Assembly (NCBI RefSeq): GCF_018448925.1
Contig: NZ_RCWE01000003.1
Coordinates: forward strand, 124,001 to 188,000
Direction of reading: 5' to 3'
DNA from: Photorhabdus akhurstii
GTDB lineage: Bacteria > Pseudomonadota > Gammaproteobacteria > Enterobacterales > Enterobacteriaceae
DNA: 64,000 nucleotides
Positions 1 to 8,925 of this stretch are shown piece by piece. Each line of letters opens with the position of its first letter. Position 1 is the first letter of the stretch. Both the position numbers and the translations under genes were made by a program. The notes under the pieces were generated by a model. It was not told the DNA's origin, searched no databases, and worked only from the letters and a program-made list of their open reading frames with translations.

Positions 1-918
1 CACATGTTGTACCAGTTATCGGTAGATAATCAAAAAGACATCTTAGCGGCAGGAAAAGGGGATAAAGCTGCGGAAGAGCGAGTTATTGCACGGCGGAATG
101 CCGCGATTGCCGTTACCGCAGTGGCGGCAGGCGGTTACGCGCTGGTTTATGGCGGTCAGATACTGATTGCGGGTTCGGCTGAAATAGCAACCGCAGGGCG
201 TGTTGCGCTTGAAGGTTGTAAAACCAACCCGGCGCTGTGCCTGAATAACGTGGGCATTTTTGTAGCTGATACGGTTGCGCCAGAAGCGGCGGTTGGGACC
301 GGCGTTTTGGCTGCGGGAACGGTAAAGGTATTAGGTAATACCAAAGAAGGTGCAAAGAATCTGGCAGAAGGATTGAGTAATACCTCAAAACCGCTGTTAA
401 GAAATGCTAAGCCTGATACTGATGCCGTAGCTAGTTTGATCGAAAATGAGAAGTTGTATGCTGGAAAGGGGAAGAGTGTAGCTGATAATGCAACTTTACC
501 TAGTAAAGATAAGCTAACAGGCCAAACTGCTAATTGGAAAGACTACACACATGCAGAAGCGGTAATAGAAGTTAAGAATTCAGGTAAATTAGTTAATGCT
601 AATAATGCTGTGATTGATTTGAATAAAGTTACTTCTTATGCATTAAATACTGAACATCCGGTTGGCGGAAATAAAGCTAAAGTTTTTGAATCAGCCTTGG
701 GATATAACCAATCAAATGCTACTGATTTAATATCTAAAATACAGGCAGGGACTAAAACGAATACAGCTATTCTTGGTAATGTTGATAAGTTTGGTCAAAG
801 AATAACTATTGACATGCCAATTACTGGACCAAACGGCAAAACAGCGATTGTTCGTACAGGTTGGATATATGATACTGGATCATCAACACCTAGATTAACA
901 ACGCTCTATGTAAAGTGA
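1..918 (+). CDS. Orphan CdiA C-terminal module with DUF6883-type toxin domain (5'-partial)
   Basis: The reading frame is open to the left edge of the window, so the start is missing. Residues about 1-155 are the family-A linker seen repeatedly downstream (LYQLSVDNQKDILAAG, then a hydrophobic stretch, then CKTNPALC, ending near SLIENEKLYAGKG). It is likely the cytoplasm-entry/pretoxin region of a CdiA-like exoprotein. The variable C-terminus (about 150 residues) carries HPVGGNKAKVFESALGY and TGPNGKTAIVRTGWIYD, the pattern I recall for DUF6883, a domain often paired with DUF4926. The next gene is a DUF4926 protein, which supports a toxin-immunity pair. The toxic activity is unknown. Confidence 0.75.
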   Translation, partial: HMLYQLSVDNQKDILAAGKGDKAAEERVIARRNAAIAVTAVAAGGYALVYGGQILIAGSAEIATAGRVALEGCKTNPALCLNNVGIFVADTVAPEAAVGTGVLAAGTVKVLGNTKEGAKNLAEGLSNTSKPLLRNAKPDTDAVASLIENEKLYAGKGKSVADNATLPSKDKLTGQTANWKDYTHAEAVIEVKNSGKLVNANNAVIDLNKVTSYALNTEHPVGGNKAKVFESALGYNQSNATDLISKIQAGTKTNTAILGNVDKFGQRITIDMPITGPNGKTAIVRTGWIYDTGSSTPRLTTLYVK

Positions 919-925
919 GATAGGT

Positions 926-1123
926 ATGAAATATTCTCTTTTTGATGTTGTTATTTTAACCTCAGACATTCCTGAGCGTGGACTTAAAACTGGAATGAAG
1001 GGAGCCATTATTGATGTTTATTCTGAACAGGAAGAAGCATATGAGGTTGAATTTTGTGATGAAGATGGTCGGACTATAGATATGTTACCGTTATATGCCA
1101 ACCAATTATCTCCATTTGAATAA
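926..1123 (+). CDS. DUF4926 family probable immunity protein
   Basis: A 65-residue protein starts 7 nt after the upstream toxin stop, with an AGATAGG-like ribosome site. It contains the DUF4926 pattern (FDVVILTSDIPERGLKTGMKG near the N-terminus, then YEVEFCDEDGRT). It is strongly acidic, as expected of a small protein that masks a toxin surface. Its role as immunity to the preceding DUF6883 domain is inferred from family pairing and position. Confidence 0.75.
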   Translation: MKYSLFDVVILTSDIPERGLKTGMKGAIIDVYSEQEEAYEVEFCDEDGRTIDMLPLYANQLSPFE

Positions 1124-1154
1124 GATAATTATGTGACATATTTAATCCCTCGAT

Positions 1155-1268
1155 CATTCTGAACTGTCCCCCGAATGTTAGACAAACATATAACATTCGG
1201 GGGCTATATTCTTCTATTTTTATGATAACTGGTTTGCCAGCATAAAAGCCGAGCTGTTCCAGTTAGAA
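1155..1268 (+). mobile_element. Decayed IS3-like remnant (copy 1) fused to a CdiA linker
   Basis: A GAACTGTCCCCC...GTTAGACA end is followed by about 65 bp beginning CTATATTCTTCTATTTTTAT, which recurs at 7.61 and 10.98 kb. In one frame this reads YDNWFASIKAELFQ, reminiscent of the YDN...SxKxEL segment of IS3 OrfB. It runs straight into the middle of a family-A linker at 1269, so it marks a recombination junction. Assignment to IS3 is tentative. Confidence 0.4.
1168..1203 (+). terminator. Perfect 12-bp stem-loop after the DUF4926 gene
   Basis: CCCCCGAATGTT (1168-1179) pairs perfectly with AACATTCGGGGG (1192-1203) around a 12-nt loop. It may terminate the toxin-immunity transcript. Part of it resembles an IS3-type end (GAACTGTCCCCC...TTAGACA), so it could be an altered transposon end rather than an evolved terminator. 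Confidence 0.55.
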
Positions 1269-1889
1269 CCCTTTGCCGTCACCGCAGTAGCAGCAGGCGG
1301 CTATGCGCTGGTTTATGGCGGTCAGATACTGATTGCGGTTCGGCTGAAATAGCAACCGCAGGGCGTGTTGCGCTTGAAGGCTGTAAAACCAACCCGGCGC
1401 TGTGCCTGAATAATGTGGGCATTTTTGTAGCTGATGCGGTTGCGCTAGAAGCGGCGGTTGGGACTGGTGTTTTGGCTGCTGGCACGGTAAAGGTATTAGG
1501 TAATACCAAAGAAGGTGCCAAGAATCTGGCGGAAGGATTGAGTAATACCTCAAAACCGCTGTTAAGAAATGATAAGCCTGACACTGATGCCGTAGCTAGT
1601 TTGATTGAAAATGAGAGATTGTATGCTGGAAAGGGGACGAGCGCAAATAAACCCCTTGGTTTAGGCTCTACTGGACGCAATACTCCTGCAAATTTGAATG
1701 AAAAATTAGCACTTGAGCAAGCTATATCCAATCCTAATTCGGGGCGGCAGCTCCCTGTTCCTATGACTGATAAACGGTGGACTGCGTCAGATGGTTGGGT
1801 AAAAATGTCTCAAAATATTAACGGAATAGAAGTCCACTATGTAAAGAATACAAAGACAGGGGGCTATTGATGATTTTAAATTTAAGTGA
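1269..1889 (+). pseudogene. Orphan CdiA C-terminal module with frameshifted toxin
   Basis: The family-A linker begins abruptly at AVTAVAAGGYALVYGG. Two indels break it. First, GG at 1337-1338 where the sister copies have GGG, giving a stop soon after. Second, a G5 tract at 1859-1863: removing one G restores ...KNTKTGAIDDFKFK and a stop at 1887-1889, whereas the present frame stops at 1870. The toxin part (about 75 residues; LPVPMTDKRWTASDGW, GIEVHYVKN) is a compact CDI-type C-terminal domain whose activity I cannot assign. The longest surviving frame is 1415-1870. Confidence 0.7.
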
Positions 1890-1897
1890 GTATTTTT

Positions 1898-2326
1898 ATG
1901 TTAATTAAATGTATTTTTAATTCGGGAAAGAATTTACCTGATGATAGCCGTTGTTTGGGCGAAACAGATTATTCTTTTTTGGAGATTGGAACTGAATATG
2001 TAGTTTATGGTTTGATGTTGCTTTCATGTCGAATCGATTATTTAATCTGTCCTAATAAAGGTAACCCTGTATGGATTCCTGCTAATTTATGCGAGATTAA
2101 AGACGGTAAATTGTCTTCTAATTGGTCAATTTGTATAACTCATTTAAATGATGACTATAAAGTCTTATATGATAATTTTAAGATACAATCGATTATAGGT
2201 TATTCTGAGTTAGTCACATCCATCTCTCATTACATAGGTATTATTGAAAGGGAATCAGAGGATCTAGGAGCTTTTTTTCTCGAAAAGCAAAAAATCGATG
2301 GCGAGTTTGCTTCTTCAATTGACTGA
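1898..2326 (+). CDS. Probable immunity protein for the 1.3-1.9 kb toxin
   Basis: A 142-residue protein (MLIKCIFNSGKNLPDD...) follows 8 nt after the restored toxin stop. A GTG at 1886 would add four residues, but the ATG at 1898 suits the spacing better. I do not recognise the family. The position is typical of CdiI, and the gene is intact although its toxin is frameshifted. Its stop is followed directly, and in the same frame, by the family-A linker of the next module (NGSSFTDNLQTALL), marking a recombination seam. Confidence 0.6.
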   Translation: MLIKCIFNSGKNLPDDSRCLGETDYSFLEIGTEYVVYGLMLLSCRIDYLICPNKGNPVWIPANLCEIKDGKLSSNWSICITHLNDDYKVLYDNFKIQSIIGYSELVTSISHYIGIIERESEDLGAFFLEKQKIDGEFASSID

Positions 2327-3571
2327 AACGGCAGCAGTTTTACGGATAATCTGCAAACCGCATTGTTGAGTAATATTGGTAATCAGATTAATGCGGAAGG
2401 CGCCAAACTGATTGGGGATAATGGGGAGGTTTTAGGCCACTCAGGCAAGATATTGAGCCATGCGGTTGTGGCGGGCATCAGCGCTGAAATCGCTGGAGGT
2501 GATGCCAAAGGGGCGGCTGAATTAGCTGCAATCACAATGGAAAGCAGGCTATTTGAACCGGCGTATAAGAATGAAACTGAGCGACAAATCCATAAGCTTC
2601 AGGAAGCGCTGACAGGTAATGAAGTTAAGGCTCAGACCGCTAAATTTGTCGGGGCGTTGTCAGGCGCACTGATTAGCCATACCCCGGAAGGTGCTTACAG
2701 TGCAGCGAACAGCGCGGAGCTTGTCTATCGAAATAACATGACTGAGCATATGTTGTATCAGTTATCGGTGGATAATCAAAAAGATATCTTAGCGGCAGGA
2801 AAAGGAGATAAAGCTGCGGAAGAGCGCGTCATTGCGCGGCGGAATGCCGCGATTGCCGTTACCGCAGTGGCGGCAGGCGGTTACGCGCTGGTTTATGGCG
2901 GTCAGATACTGATTGCGGGTTCGGCTGAAATAGCAACGGCAGGGCGTGTTGCACTTGAAGGTTGTAAAACCAATCCGGCGCTGTGCCTGAATAACGTGGG
3001 CATTTTTGTCGCTGATACGGTTGCGCCAGAAGCGGCCATTGGGACTGGTGTTTTGGCTGCTGGCACGGTAAAGGTATTAGGTAATACCAAAGAAGGTGCA
3101 AAGAATCTGGCAGAAGGATTGAGTAATACCTCAAAACCGTTGTTAAGAAATGCTAAGCCTGATACTGATGCCGTAGCTAGTTTGGTGAAGAATACACGGA
3201 ATCAATCTACAAATATACGGATAAATGAAATATCAGAATTATTTGAATATAGTCACCCAAGAACGGGGATCCAGATCGGTGATAGGACATTGATTGAGAT
3301 GCCAAATAAAGGAAATGCGAAAATATTTAGTGGTGCTTCAGAAGCTGAGGTTAAACAGTATTTTATGGAGCTTACTGGAAGTGAAAATTTACCAGCAGGG
3401 AGAAGCATTCCTGGTAAGGGAAATATTTATACAGTTAAAACCCCTAAAGGTACATTTAACCTAAGGGATTTTTCAGCATCATCCAGTGAAACAGGAAGCG
3501 CGTGGACCATTGATATACCAAGAGGTGTAGGTAAACCTAACGCTCCTGTTGAAATTAAATTTTTGAAGTGA
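2327..3571 (+). CDS. Orphan CdiA C-terminal module, unassigned toxin (module 3)
   Basis: The open frame begins right after the immunity stop at 2326. The first possible initiator is TTG 2363. There is no convincing ribosome site, so it is probably a silent cassette unless recombined. The linker is long: NGSSFTDNLQTALLSNIGNQ, SRLFEPAYKNETERQIHKL, then the full family-A block. It lacks 6 residues (VGALAA) present in the 4.45-kb sister, a deletion between short repeats. The toxin, from about 3186, contains GNAKIFSGASEAEVKQYFMEL, LTG, IPGKG, GTFNLRDFSASSS and AWTIDIP. The same scaffold recurs, diverged, at 9.3-9.6 kb. Activity is unknown, and the neighbour is a DUF596 immunity protein. Confidence 0.7.
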   Translation, partial: NGSSFTDNLQTALLSNIGNQINAEGAKLIGDNGEVLGHSGKILSHAVVAGISAEIAGGDAKGAAELAAITMESRLFEPAYKNETERQIHKLQEALTGNEVKAQTAKFVGALSGALISHTPEGAYSAANSAELVYRNNMTEHMLYQLSVDNQKDILAAGKGDKAAEERVIARRNAAIAVTAVAAGGYALVYGGQILIAGSAEIATAGRVALEGCKTNPALCLNNVGIFVADTVAPEAAIGTGVLAAGTVKVLGNTKEGAKNLAEGLSNTSKPLLRNAKPDTDAVASLVKNTRNQSTNIRINEISELFEYSHPRTGIQIGDRTLIEMPNKGNAKIFSGASEAEVKQYFMELTGSENLPAGRSIPGKGNIYTVKTPKGTFNLRDFSASSSETGSAWTIDIPRGVGKPNAPVEIKFLK

Positions 3572-3579
3572 GGTGCTTT

Positions 3580-3942
3580 ATGAAACTTGTACCTAATTTT
3601 GAGCAAATAGTTAATGACTCTAGAGGATTATGGTTGTCTGGCCTGTTTAGTTCAATTATAGGCTGGAATCCTGGTTATGATTTACCGGCATATAAGGAAA
3701 TGTTTTTTATCACACTGAAAATATTGTTGGATAAGGATATTATACGTTTTTGTGAACCAACAGATCCTCTAGGTCATGATATTACTCATTGGAAAACTGA
3801 TAGTAATACAATAATCCGCTATCTTCGAGAATGTTGGCCAGAAGGTATATCTCATGAAGATGATGAAAATCTGATCACATATTTTTATGAAGTTCCAGCC
3901 ATTCTATGGTCAGATGGTACTGGCAATTATTTAGGCTCCTAA
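3580..3942 (+). CDS. DUF596-type immunity protein
   Basis: A 120-residue protein starting at ATG 3580 behind an AGG, chosen over an in-frame GTG at 3568. Motifs match my memory of DUF596: a GLFSSIIGWNPGY segment, IIRYLRECWP, then YFYEVPAILW and a terminal Gly-Ser. DUF596 genes commonly follow polymorphic toxins. It starts 8 nt after the module-3 stop, so it is presumed to neutralise that toxin. Confidence 0.7.
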   Translation: MKLVPNFEQIVNDSRGLWLSGLFSSIIGWNPGYDLPAYKEMFFITLKILLDKDIIRFCEPTDPLGHDITHWKTDSNTIIRYLRECWPEGISHEDDENLITYFYEVPAILWSDGTGNYLGS

Positions 3943-4072
3943 CGGTAGATTAGCTTTTAGTCATTGTGAAGTGATCTTAAAGAGTTGGATTACACTAAAC
4001 TGTGAGATCTCTGACCTTGCAAACGGGGCGCATATTGTTCCAGCTAACCCTATTCAGCATTGAGGTTTTTTT

Positions 4073-4390
4073 ATGATGTTAAAAACTATACCAGACGAGT
4101 TGTTTATATGGGTGTCAAAAGCTCTTCTTGGAGAAATTTATCCGGCTATTAGAGCAATAGCCGTTGGATTCAATAATGAAGAGAATCTCCTAACATTAAG
4201 ATATTATCTTGATCGTGAACCGACAGAAGAAGATTACGAAAGTTTAGATATAGTCATAGCGAATATTTTAGCTCACACATCATCTAATAACGATATTAGA
4301 GGTGTAAACGATGAGGTAGTTTTCTCTACAAAACCATTTAGAGATCTTGATAGCTTAAGTGGTTTTATATACATAAGAAGAGAATATTAG
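4073..4390 (+). CDS. Orphan immunity-like protein without a toxin
   Basis: 105 residues (ATG 4073 or 4076, preceded by TGAGG). The central LRYYLDREPTEEDYESLD and the C-terminal FIYIRREY are features of a small-protein family I associate with CDI/colicin-type immunity but cannot name. No toxin domain precedes it: the 130 bp upstream are non-coding. The next module's linker begins about 25 bp after its stop, so it is an immunity gene that has lost its toxin. Confidence 0.6.
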   Translation: MMLKTIPDELFIWVSKALLGEIYPAIRAIAVGFNNEENLLTLRYYLDREPTEEDYESLDIVIANILAHTSSNNDIRGVNDEVVFSTKPFRDLDSLSGFIYIRREY

Positions 4391-4413
4391 AGGTTAATGT
4401 AGGTATCGCGATT

Positions 4414-5844
4414 AACGGCGGCAGTTTTACGGATAATCTGCAAACCGCGTTGTTGAGTAATATTGGTAATCAGATTAATGCGGAAAGCGCCAAACTGATT
4501 GGGGATAATGGGGAGGTTTTAGGCCACTCAGGCAAGATATTGAGCCATTCGGTTGTGGCGGGCATCAGCGCTGAAATCGCTGGAGGTGATGCCAAAGGGG
4601 CGGCTGTAGGTGCGCTGGCGGCTGAATTAGCGGCAATCACAATGGAAAGCAGGCTATTTGAACCGGCGTATAAGAATGAAACAGAGCGACAAATCCATAA
4701 GCTTCAGGAAGCGCTGACGGGTAATGAAGTTAAGGCCCAGACCGCTAAATTTGTCGGGGCGTTGTCAGGCGCACTGATTAGCCATACCCCGGAAGGCGCT
4801 TACAGTGCGGCGAACAGCGCGGAGCTTGTCTATCGAAATAACATGACTGAGCACATGTTGTACCAGTTATCGGTAGATAATCAAAAAGACATCTTAGCGG
4901 CAGGAAAAGGGGATAAAGCTGCGGAAGAGCGCGTCATTGCGCGGCGGAATGCCGCGATTGCCGTTACCGCAGTGGCGGCAGGCGGTTACGCGCTGGTTTA
5001 TGGCGGTCAGATACTGATTGCGGGTTCGGCTGAAATAGCAACGGCAGGGCGTGTTGCGCTTGAAGGTTGTAAAACCAATCCGGCGCTGTGCCTGAATAAC
5101 GTGGGCATTTTTGTCGCTGATACGGTTGCGCCAGAAGCGGCCATTGGGACTGGTGTTTTGGCTGCTGGCACGGTAAAGGTATTAGGTAATACCAAAGAAG
5201 GTGCAAAGAATCTGGCAGAAGGATTGAGTAATACCTCAAAACCGTTGTTAAGAAATGCTAAGCCTGATACTGATGCCGTAGCTAGTTTGATTGAAAATGA
5301 GAGATTGTATGCTGGAAAGGGGACGACAGAATTAGCGAAACCGACTCAAGCTTGGGGAGGTTACTTGGATGCTGAGAAAGCCGTTCTGCAATCAGCGGCA
5401 ATGAAGCAACAAGTCATGGATGTAAGGGCTGGTTTACCTTCAGCCTTGAGACGAGAAGGTAATGTTGCGGTTGCCAATATTAGTGTAGAAGGTTTGCCAT
5501 CACAGATGTCAGCTCATAGCCGAATTGATGCTCCAACACTAGCACAGGCTGCTCAGGGCATTGTTGGTAAAAGTAGTGGAATATTCACAACACAAACCTT
5601 ACCAAATAAAGCTGGAGCAATGATCCCTAGAGCTACTGATTCAGAAGCTAAAATTTTAGATAATATTGCTCAGAAACTTGGTAACAATACATTCGCTAAA
5701 GGTACAGTGAATATTTTTACTGAACGACCTGCATGTGCAAGTTGCCTCAGTGTTGTAGATCAGTTCAGGGCTAAATATCCCAATATACAAGTTAATGTAT
5801 TGGATAATAACGGTATTGTCTTAAGACCACCGAGGAAAAATTAA
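4414..5844 (+). CDS. Orphan CdiA C-terminal module with deaminase-type toxin (module 4)
   Basis: This is the most complete family-A linker in the window, about 300 residues from NGGSFTDNLQTALL to YAGKG; the first possible starts are TTGs at 4450/4453. The C-terminal about 165 residues have deaminase features. PRATDSEAKILDNIA supplies the glutamate helix, and TERPACASCLSVVDQF supplies a CxxC zinc pair followed by QFRAKYPNIQVNV. This fits the Toxin-deaminase class I recall from BURPS668_1122-like proteins, a nucleotide or nucleic-acid deaminase. Its stop overlaps the immunity start (TAATG). Delivery would need recombination onto a full CdiA. Confidence 0.75.
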   Translation, partial: NGGSFTDNLQTALLSNIGNQINAESAKLIGDNGEVLGHSGKILSHSVVAGISAEIAGGDAKGAAVGALAAELAAITMESRLFEPAYKNETERQIHKLQEALTGNEVKAQTAKFVGALSGALISHTPEGAYSAANSAELVYRNNMTEHMLYQLSVDNQKDILAAGKGDKAAEERVIARRNAAIAVTAVAAGGYALVYGGQILIAGSAEIATAGRVALEGCKTNPALCLNNVGIFVADTVAPEAAIGTGVLAAGTVKVLGNTKEGAKNLAEGLSNTSKPLLRNAKPDTDAVASLIENERLYAGKGTTELAKPTQAWGGYLDAEKAVLQSAAMKQQVMDVRAGLPSALRREGNVAVANISVEGLPSQMSAHSRIDAPTLAQAAQGIVGKSSGIFTTQTLPNKAGAMIPRATDSEAKILDNIAQKLGNNTFAKGTVNIFTERPACASCLSVVDQFRAKYPNIQVNVLDNNGIVLRPPRKN

Positions 5845-6191
5845 TGGAAGAACGAACCATTTATTCAGAAATTAAAGAATGGCTATTAGAGTCATATTTT
5901 ATGAGTTGTAGAGATCGTAGGAATAGTGAAGACGGTTGGACACATGAATCGATAGTTGCTGATATTTATGATGGGTATACATCAAGTTTTAACTATCCTA
6001 TTGAGTATCTAATGCTAGAAGTTGTAGCTTTAGTGTTAGTTGGTGGTTGGTATCCTGCTCAAGTGGAATATCACCAAGAAGAAATATCTCGATTATTAAC
6101 TGAAAATAAGCTTGATGATTTATTAGCTGTTGTACCTAAGGAAGAAGCAGAAGAACTTCTTCATGATATGAATATCCTAAAACTCATCTGA
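5844..6191 (+). CDS. Probable immunity protein for the deaminase toxin
   Basis: 115 residues, with its ATG overlapping the toxin stop, so translation is probably coupled. It is acidic and mostly helical by eye (LLESYFMSC, EYLMLEVVALVLVGGW, EEISRLLTENKLDDLL). I do not recognise the family. Position and overlap argue for immunity to the upstream deaminase domain. A GC-rich hairpin follows it. Confidence 0.6.
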   Translation: MEERTIYSEIKEWLLESYFMSCRDRRNSEDGWTHESIVADIYDGYTSSFNYPIEYLMLEVVALVLVGGWYPAQVEYHQEEISRLLTENKLDDLLAVVPKEEAEELLHDMNILKLI

Positions 6192-6198
6192 GTAATGG

Positions 6199-6217
6199 CC
6201 CGGCCTAGAGCCGGGCT
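6199..6217 (+). terminator. Stem-loop after the deaminase immunity gene
   Basis: GCCCGGC (6199-6205) pairs with GCCGGGC (6211-6217) around a 5-nt loop, starting 8 nt after the immunity stop. The U-tract is weak (TATAAGCTTG), so it is a probable but not classic intrinsic terminator. Confidence 0.6.
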
Positions 6218-6288
6218 ATAAGCTTGTCATTTAAATAGCTATGGAAAAATGAGGGAGAATTTTCGCATCATCGAAAATTTCAGATAGC

Positions 6289-7172
6289 GTGTTGTCGGTC
6301 AGGGGGGATTCTGATTTACACAAAAATATGCTGTATCAGTTATCGGTAGAGAATCAAAAAGACATCTTGGCGGCAGGCGGTTACGCGTTGGTTTATGGTG
6401 GTCAGATACTGATTGCGGGTTCGGCTGAAATAGCAACGGCAGGGCGTGTTGCGCTTGAAGGTTGTAAAACCAATCCGGCGCTGTGCCTGAATAACGTGGG
6501 TATTTTTGTCGCTGATGCGGTCGCGCCAGAAGCGGCGGTTGGACCGGCGTTTTGGCTGCTGGCACGGTAAAGGTATTAGGTAATACCAAAGAAAGTGCTA
6601 AGGATTTGGCGGAAGGATTGAGTAATACCTCAAAACCGCTGTTAAGAAATGCTAAGCCTGATACTGATTCCGTAGCTAGTTTGATCGAAAATGAGAAGTT
6701 GTATGCTGGAAAGGGGACGACGACCATCATAACCCCAGAAGGTATCAGTTTCCAGATTAACCAGCCAAAGCATTTAGCGACTGTAGATGGTTTTTCTCAA
6801 AAATCAGGTATTAGTGGGGCACACAATGCTGATGCGTTTAATACAGCTGTCAAACAATATAACGTAAAAATTGTGAGTGAAACACCTACAGGAGTGAATG
6901 GGATGACTAATATTCAATATCAAGTGCCTGCCTTTGATCGTGCAGGTAATGTAATTGGATATAAATCAGAAGTAAAAACTAAAACAGTCTATGATCCGAA
7001 AGTATTTACAGATCAAAAAATATTAGACTTAGGCCAACAAGCTGCGGCTAAAGGATATAAAGATGCGATGTCAAGTTCTAAAGGGATTGCGGATGCAACT
7101 GTAAATGGAGTTACCTTTAGAATTTATGTAGACAAAATAACTGGGGAAGTTCGCAATTTTCATCCCAAATAA
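6289..7172 (+). pseudogene. Orphan CdiA C-terminal module, frameshifted linker plus intact toxin (module 5)
   Basis: The linker has lost a block between two GGCGGCAGG repeats (KDILAAG joins directly to GYALVYGG). It is frameshifted at 6541-6542, where GG replaces the GGG of sister copies. The toxin after KLYAGKG is intact in the second frame (6552-7172): FQINQPKHLATVDGFSQKSG, GAHNADAFNTAVKQY, KTKTVYDPKVFTDQK, RIYVDKITGEVRNFHP. I recognise it as a recurring CdiA C-terminal domain but cannot name its activity; ribonuclease is plausible because its partner resembles proteins annotated as ribonuclease-toxin immunity CdiI. A near-identical copy lies at 10.05-10.53 kb. Confidence 0.65.
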
Positions 7173-7602
7173 GGTAGATAATGAATATTAAATTATTTGA
7201 ACAAATCAACTATGATTCTAATGAGATGATTACAACGTATTTTGATGTTATGTATAGTGATAATCGACTTTTAGAGGCTATAGGTTATCTTATTAAAAAA
7301 ATAGGATTTAGTACCGATGGCGCATACTGCCATTTTCCAGATATGAACAGCTATGATGAAGAAGATCATTTTGAAGGTGTTCAGTTTGCTGTTGGTTATC
7401 CGCCAACTGATGAAGATACAATAACAGTCAGTGAAGAAACCTGTTATCACTATGTCAGATTAGCTGGTGAAAAGTATCTTGAGATTCATCCAGAAGATAT
7501 AGATAAGGTTAATGAGCTACTGGCAAAAATACCAATATAAAATCAATATTCCCCGGTCATGTGAATTGCACCCCAAAAGTTAGACACTAATTGATTAAGG
7601 TG
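6687..7602 (+). repeat. Segmental duplication of a toxin-immunity pair, copy 1
   Basis: By eye this stretch matches 10043-10958 at a constant offset of 3356 nt with no indels and very few substitutions. It covers the end of the linker, the toxin, the immunity gene and the first part of the IS3-like remnant. Similarity continues more weakly to about 7690 / 11045. Confidence 0.85.
7181..7540 (+). CDS. CdiI-like immunity protein (copy 1)
   Basis: 119 residues starting 8 nt after the toxin stop with a GGTAG ribosome site. Features: [38 protein letters not shown], and a C-terminal [20 protein letters not shown]. This resembles small acidic proteins annotated as ribonuclease-toxin immunity CdiI, from memory. 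A second copy at 10537-10896 differs at one residue that I can see (EIHPED versus ELHPED). Confidence 0.65.
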   Translation: MNIKLFEQINYDSNEMITTYFDVMYSDNRLLEAIGYLIKKIGFSTDGAYCHFPDMNSYDEEDHFEGVQFAVGYPPTDEDTITVSEETCYHYVRLAGEKYLEIHPEDIDKVNELLAKIPI

Positions 7603-7689
7603 TAGTTCATTCAATCGTGGGCTATATTCTTCTATTTTTATGACAACTGGTTTGCCAGCATAAAAACCGAGTTGTTCCAGTCAGAACCC
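7558..7689 (+). mobile_element. Decayed IS3-like remnant (copy 2)
   Basis: TGAATTGCACCCCAAAAGTT followed by AGACAC resembles an IS3-family end. It is followed by the CTATATTCTTC...CAGAACCC piece shared with 1.2 and 11.0 kb. This piece is in frame with the downstream linker (FASIKTELFQSEPF then AVTAVAAGG). The fusion point to the linker is the same as in copy 1. No intact transposase remains. Confidence 0.4.
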
Positions 7690-8466
7690 TTTGCCGTCAC
7701 CGCAGTAGCAGCAGGCGGCTATGCGCTGGTTTATGGCGGTCAGATACTGATTGCGGGTTCGGCTGAAATAGCAACCGCAGGGCGTGTTGCGCTTGAAGGT
7801 TGTAAAACCAATCCGGCGCTGTGCCTGAATAACGTGGGCATTTTTGTAGCTGATACGGTTGCGCCAGAAGCGGCGGTTAGGACCGGCGTTTTGGCTGCGG
7901 GAACGGTAAAGGTATTAGGTAACACCAAAGAAGGTGCTAAGGATCTGGCGGAAGGATTGAGTCACGCCTCAAAACCGCTGTTAAGAAATGATAAGCCTAA
8001 TACTGATGCCGTAGCTAGTTTGGTGAAGAATGTATCTACAAAAGAAACCATAGCCCCGAAAGTTACAGCTAAATTAGAAGTGAATGGAAAAATATTTACT
8101 GATACGAATCAAACAGCAAGAGCTTCTGAACAGGCAAATGCGAAACAAGGTACTCTAATTGCTGACAGGATTTTGGCAAAAAAAATAGCTAAAGGTAAAG
8201 AATTACCAAACGGCAATATGGCAACTGCTCATGCGGAGATCGGTGCCATCCAACAAGCCTATGATGCAGGTGTTTCAAAAGGTGCTGATTTAAAAATAAC
8301 AGTAGTAGGAAAAGATGTTTGTGGTTATTGCAAAGGAGATATTGCAGCAGCAGCCGATGTTGCAGGTGCAAAATCAGTTACTGTCAATGCTGTAGATGAT
8401 ATAACTGGTTTACCGAAAACATATATTTGGCAATCAGGAATGAAATCCTTACGGGAGGTTAAATGA
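7672..8466 (+). CDS. Orphan CdiA C-terminal module with cytidine-deaminase-like toxin (module 6)
   Basis: The frame runs out of the IS3-like remnant (TTG 7672 is the first listed initiator) into a family-A linker starting at AVTAVAAGG. The toxin from about 8035 contains NGNMATAHAEIGAIQQAYDA, a HAE zinc/proton-shuttle motif, and then VCGYCK, a CxxC pair. That is the classic cytidine-deaminase-fold signature, as in MafB/YwqJ-type toxin deaminases. It therefore probably deaminates a nucleobase in nucleotides or nucleic acid. Its stop overlaps the immunity ATG by 4 nt. Confidence 0.75.
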   Translation: MFQSEPFAVTAVAAGGYALVYGGQILIAGSAEIATAGRVALEGCKTNPALCLNNVGIFVADTVAPEAAVRTGVLAAGTVKVLGNTKEGAKDLAEGLSHASKPLLRNDKPNTDAVASLVKNVSTKETIAPKVTAKLEVNGKIFTDTNQTARASEQANAKQGTLIADRILAKKIAKGKELPNGNMATAHAEIGAIQQAYDAGVSKGADLKITVVGKDVCGYCKGDIAAAADVAGAKSVTVNAVDDITGLPKTYIWQSGMKSLREVK

Positions 8467-8873
8467 ATATAGATATGGTTATTGGGGGATTTATTCTTAC
8501 ATGTTTAGGAGAGAGAGAGCAGCTTTCCCCGGTTATAAGACCTTCTGAACAGGACCTATACCGATTGTTAGAATATATGCGTGATAGAACCGGTGTATTG
8601 ACTATAAGAAATAATTTCGCTGATGAATCAGGCCCTTATCAATTATCTTTGTATTCACAAGATAATAATTACCTACTATTATTAAGTGAATTTGATATAG
8701 AAGGTGAACATAATGTAAGAACACCAAATAATGACAATGCCTCTGGAAATTGCATTGATATTTTAGGTGAAATGCATAGTGATAAAACTTTAGTTCAAAA
8801 TTTCGATTTTATATATCGCGTATTTAAAGAATTTTTTAACACAGGCAATGTATCAAAAGAACTTCTAAATTAA
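8463..8873 (+). CDS. Immunity protein paired with the HAE/CxxC deaminase toxin
   Basis: 136 residues overlapping the toxin stop (ATGA) with an excellent GGGAGG ribosome site. Contains IGGFILTCLGER, GPYQLSLYSQDNNYLLLL and HNVRTPNNDN, which match my memory of DUF6911-type proteins next to deaminase toxins (moderate certainty). A strong hairpin follows. Confidence 0.65.
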   Translation: MNIDMVIGGFILTCLGEREQLSPVIRPSEQDLYRLLEYMRDRTGVLTIRNNFADESGPYQLSLYSQDNNYLLLLSEFDIEGEHNVRTPNNDNASGNCIDILGEMHSDKTLVQNFDFIYRVFKEFFNTGNVSKELLN

Positions 8874-8881
8874 ACAACAAT

Positions 8882-8905
8882 CCCGGCACTGTGAGCTGTG
8901 CCGGG
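8882..8905 (+). terminator. Stem-loop after the deaminase immunity gene
   Basis: CCCGGCAC (8882-8889) pairs with GTGCCGGG (8898-8905) around an 8-nt loop, just after the immunity stop. There is no long U-tract. Confidence 0.6.
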
Positions 8906-8925
8906 GCTAAACGGTTCAACGCTCA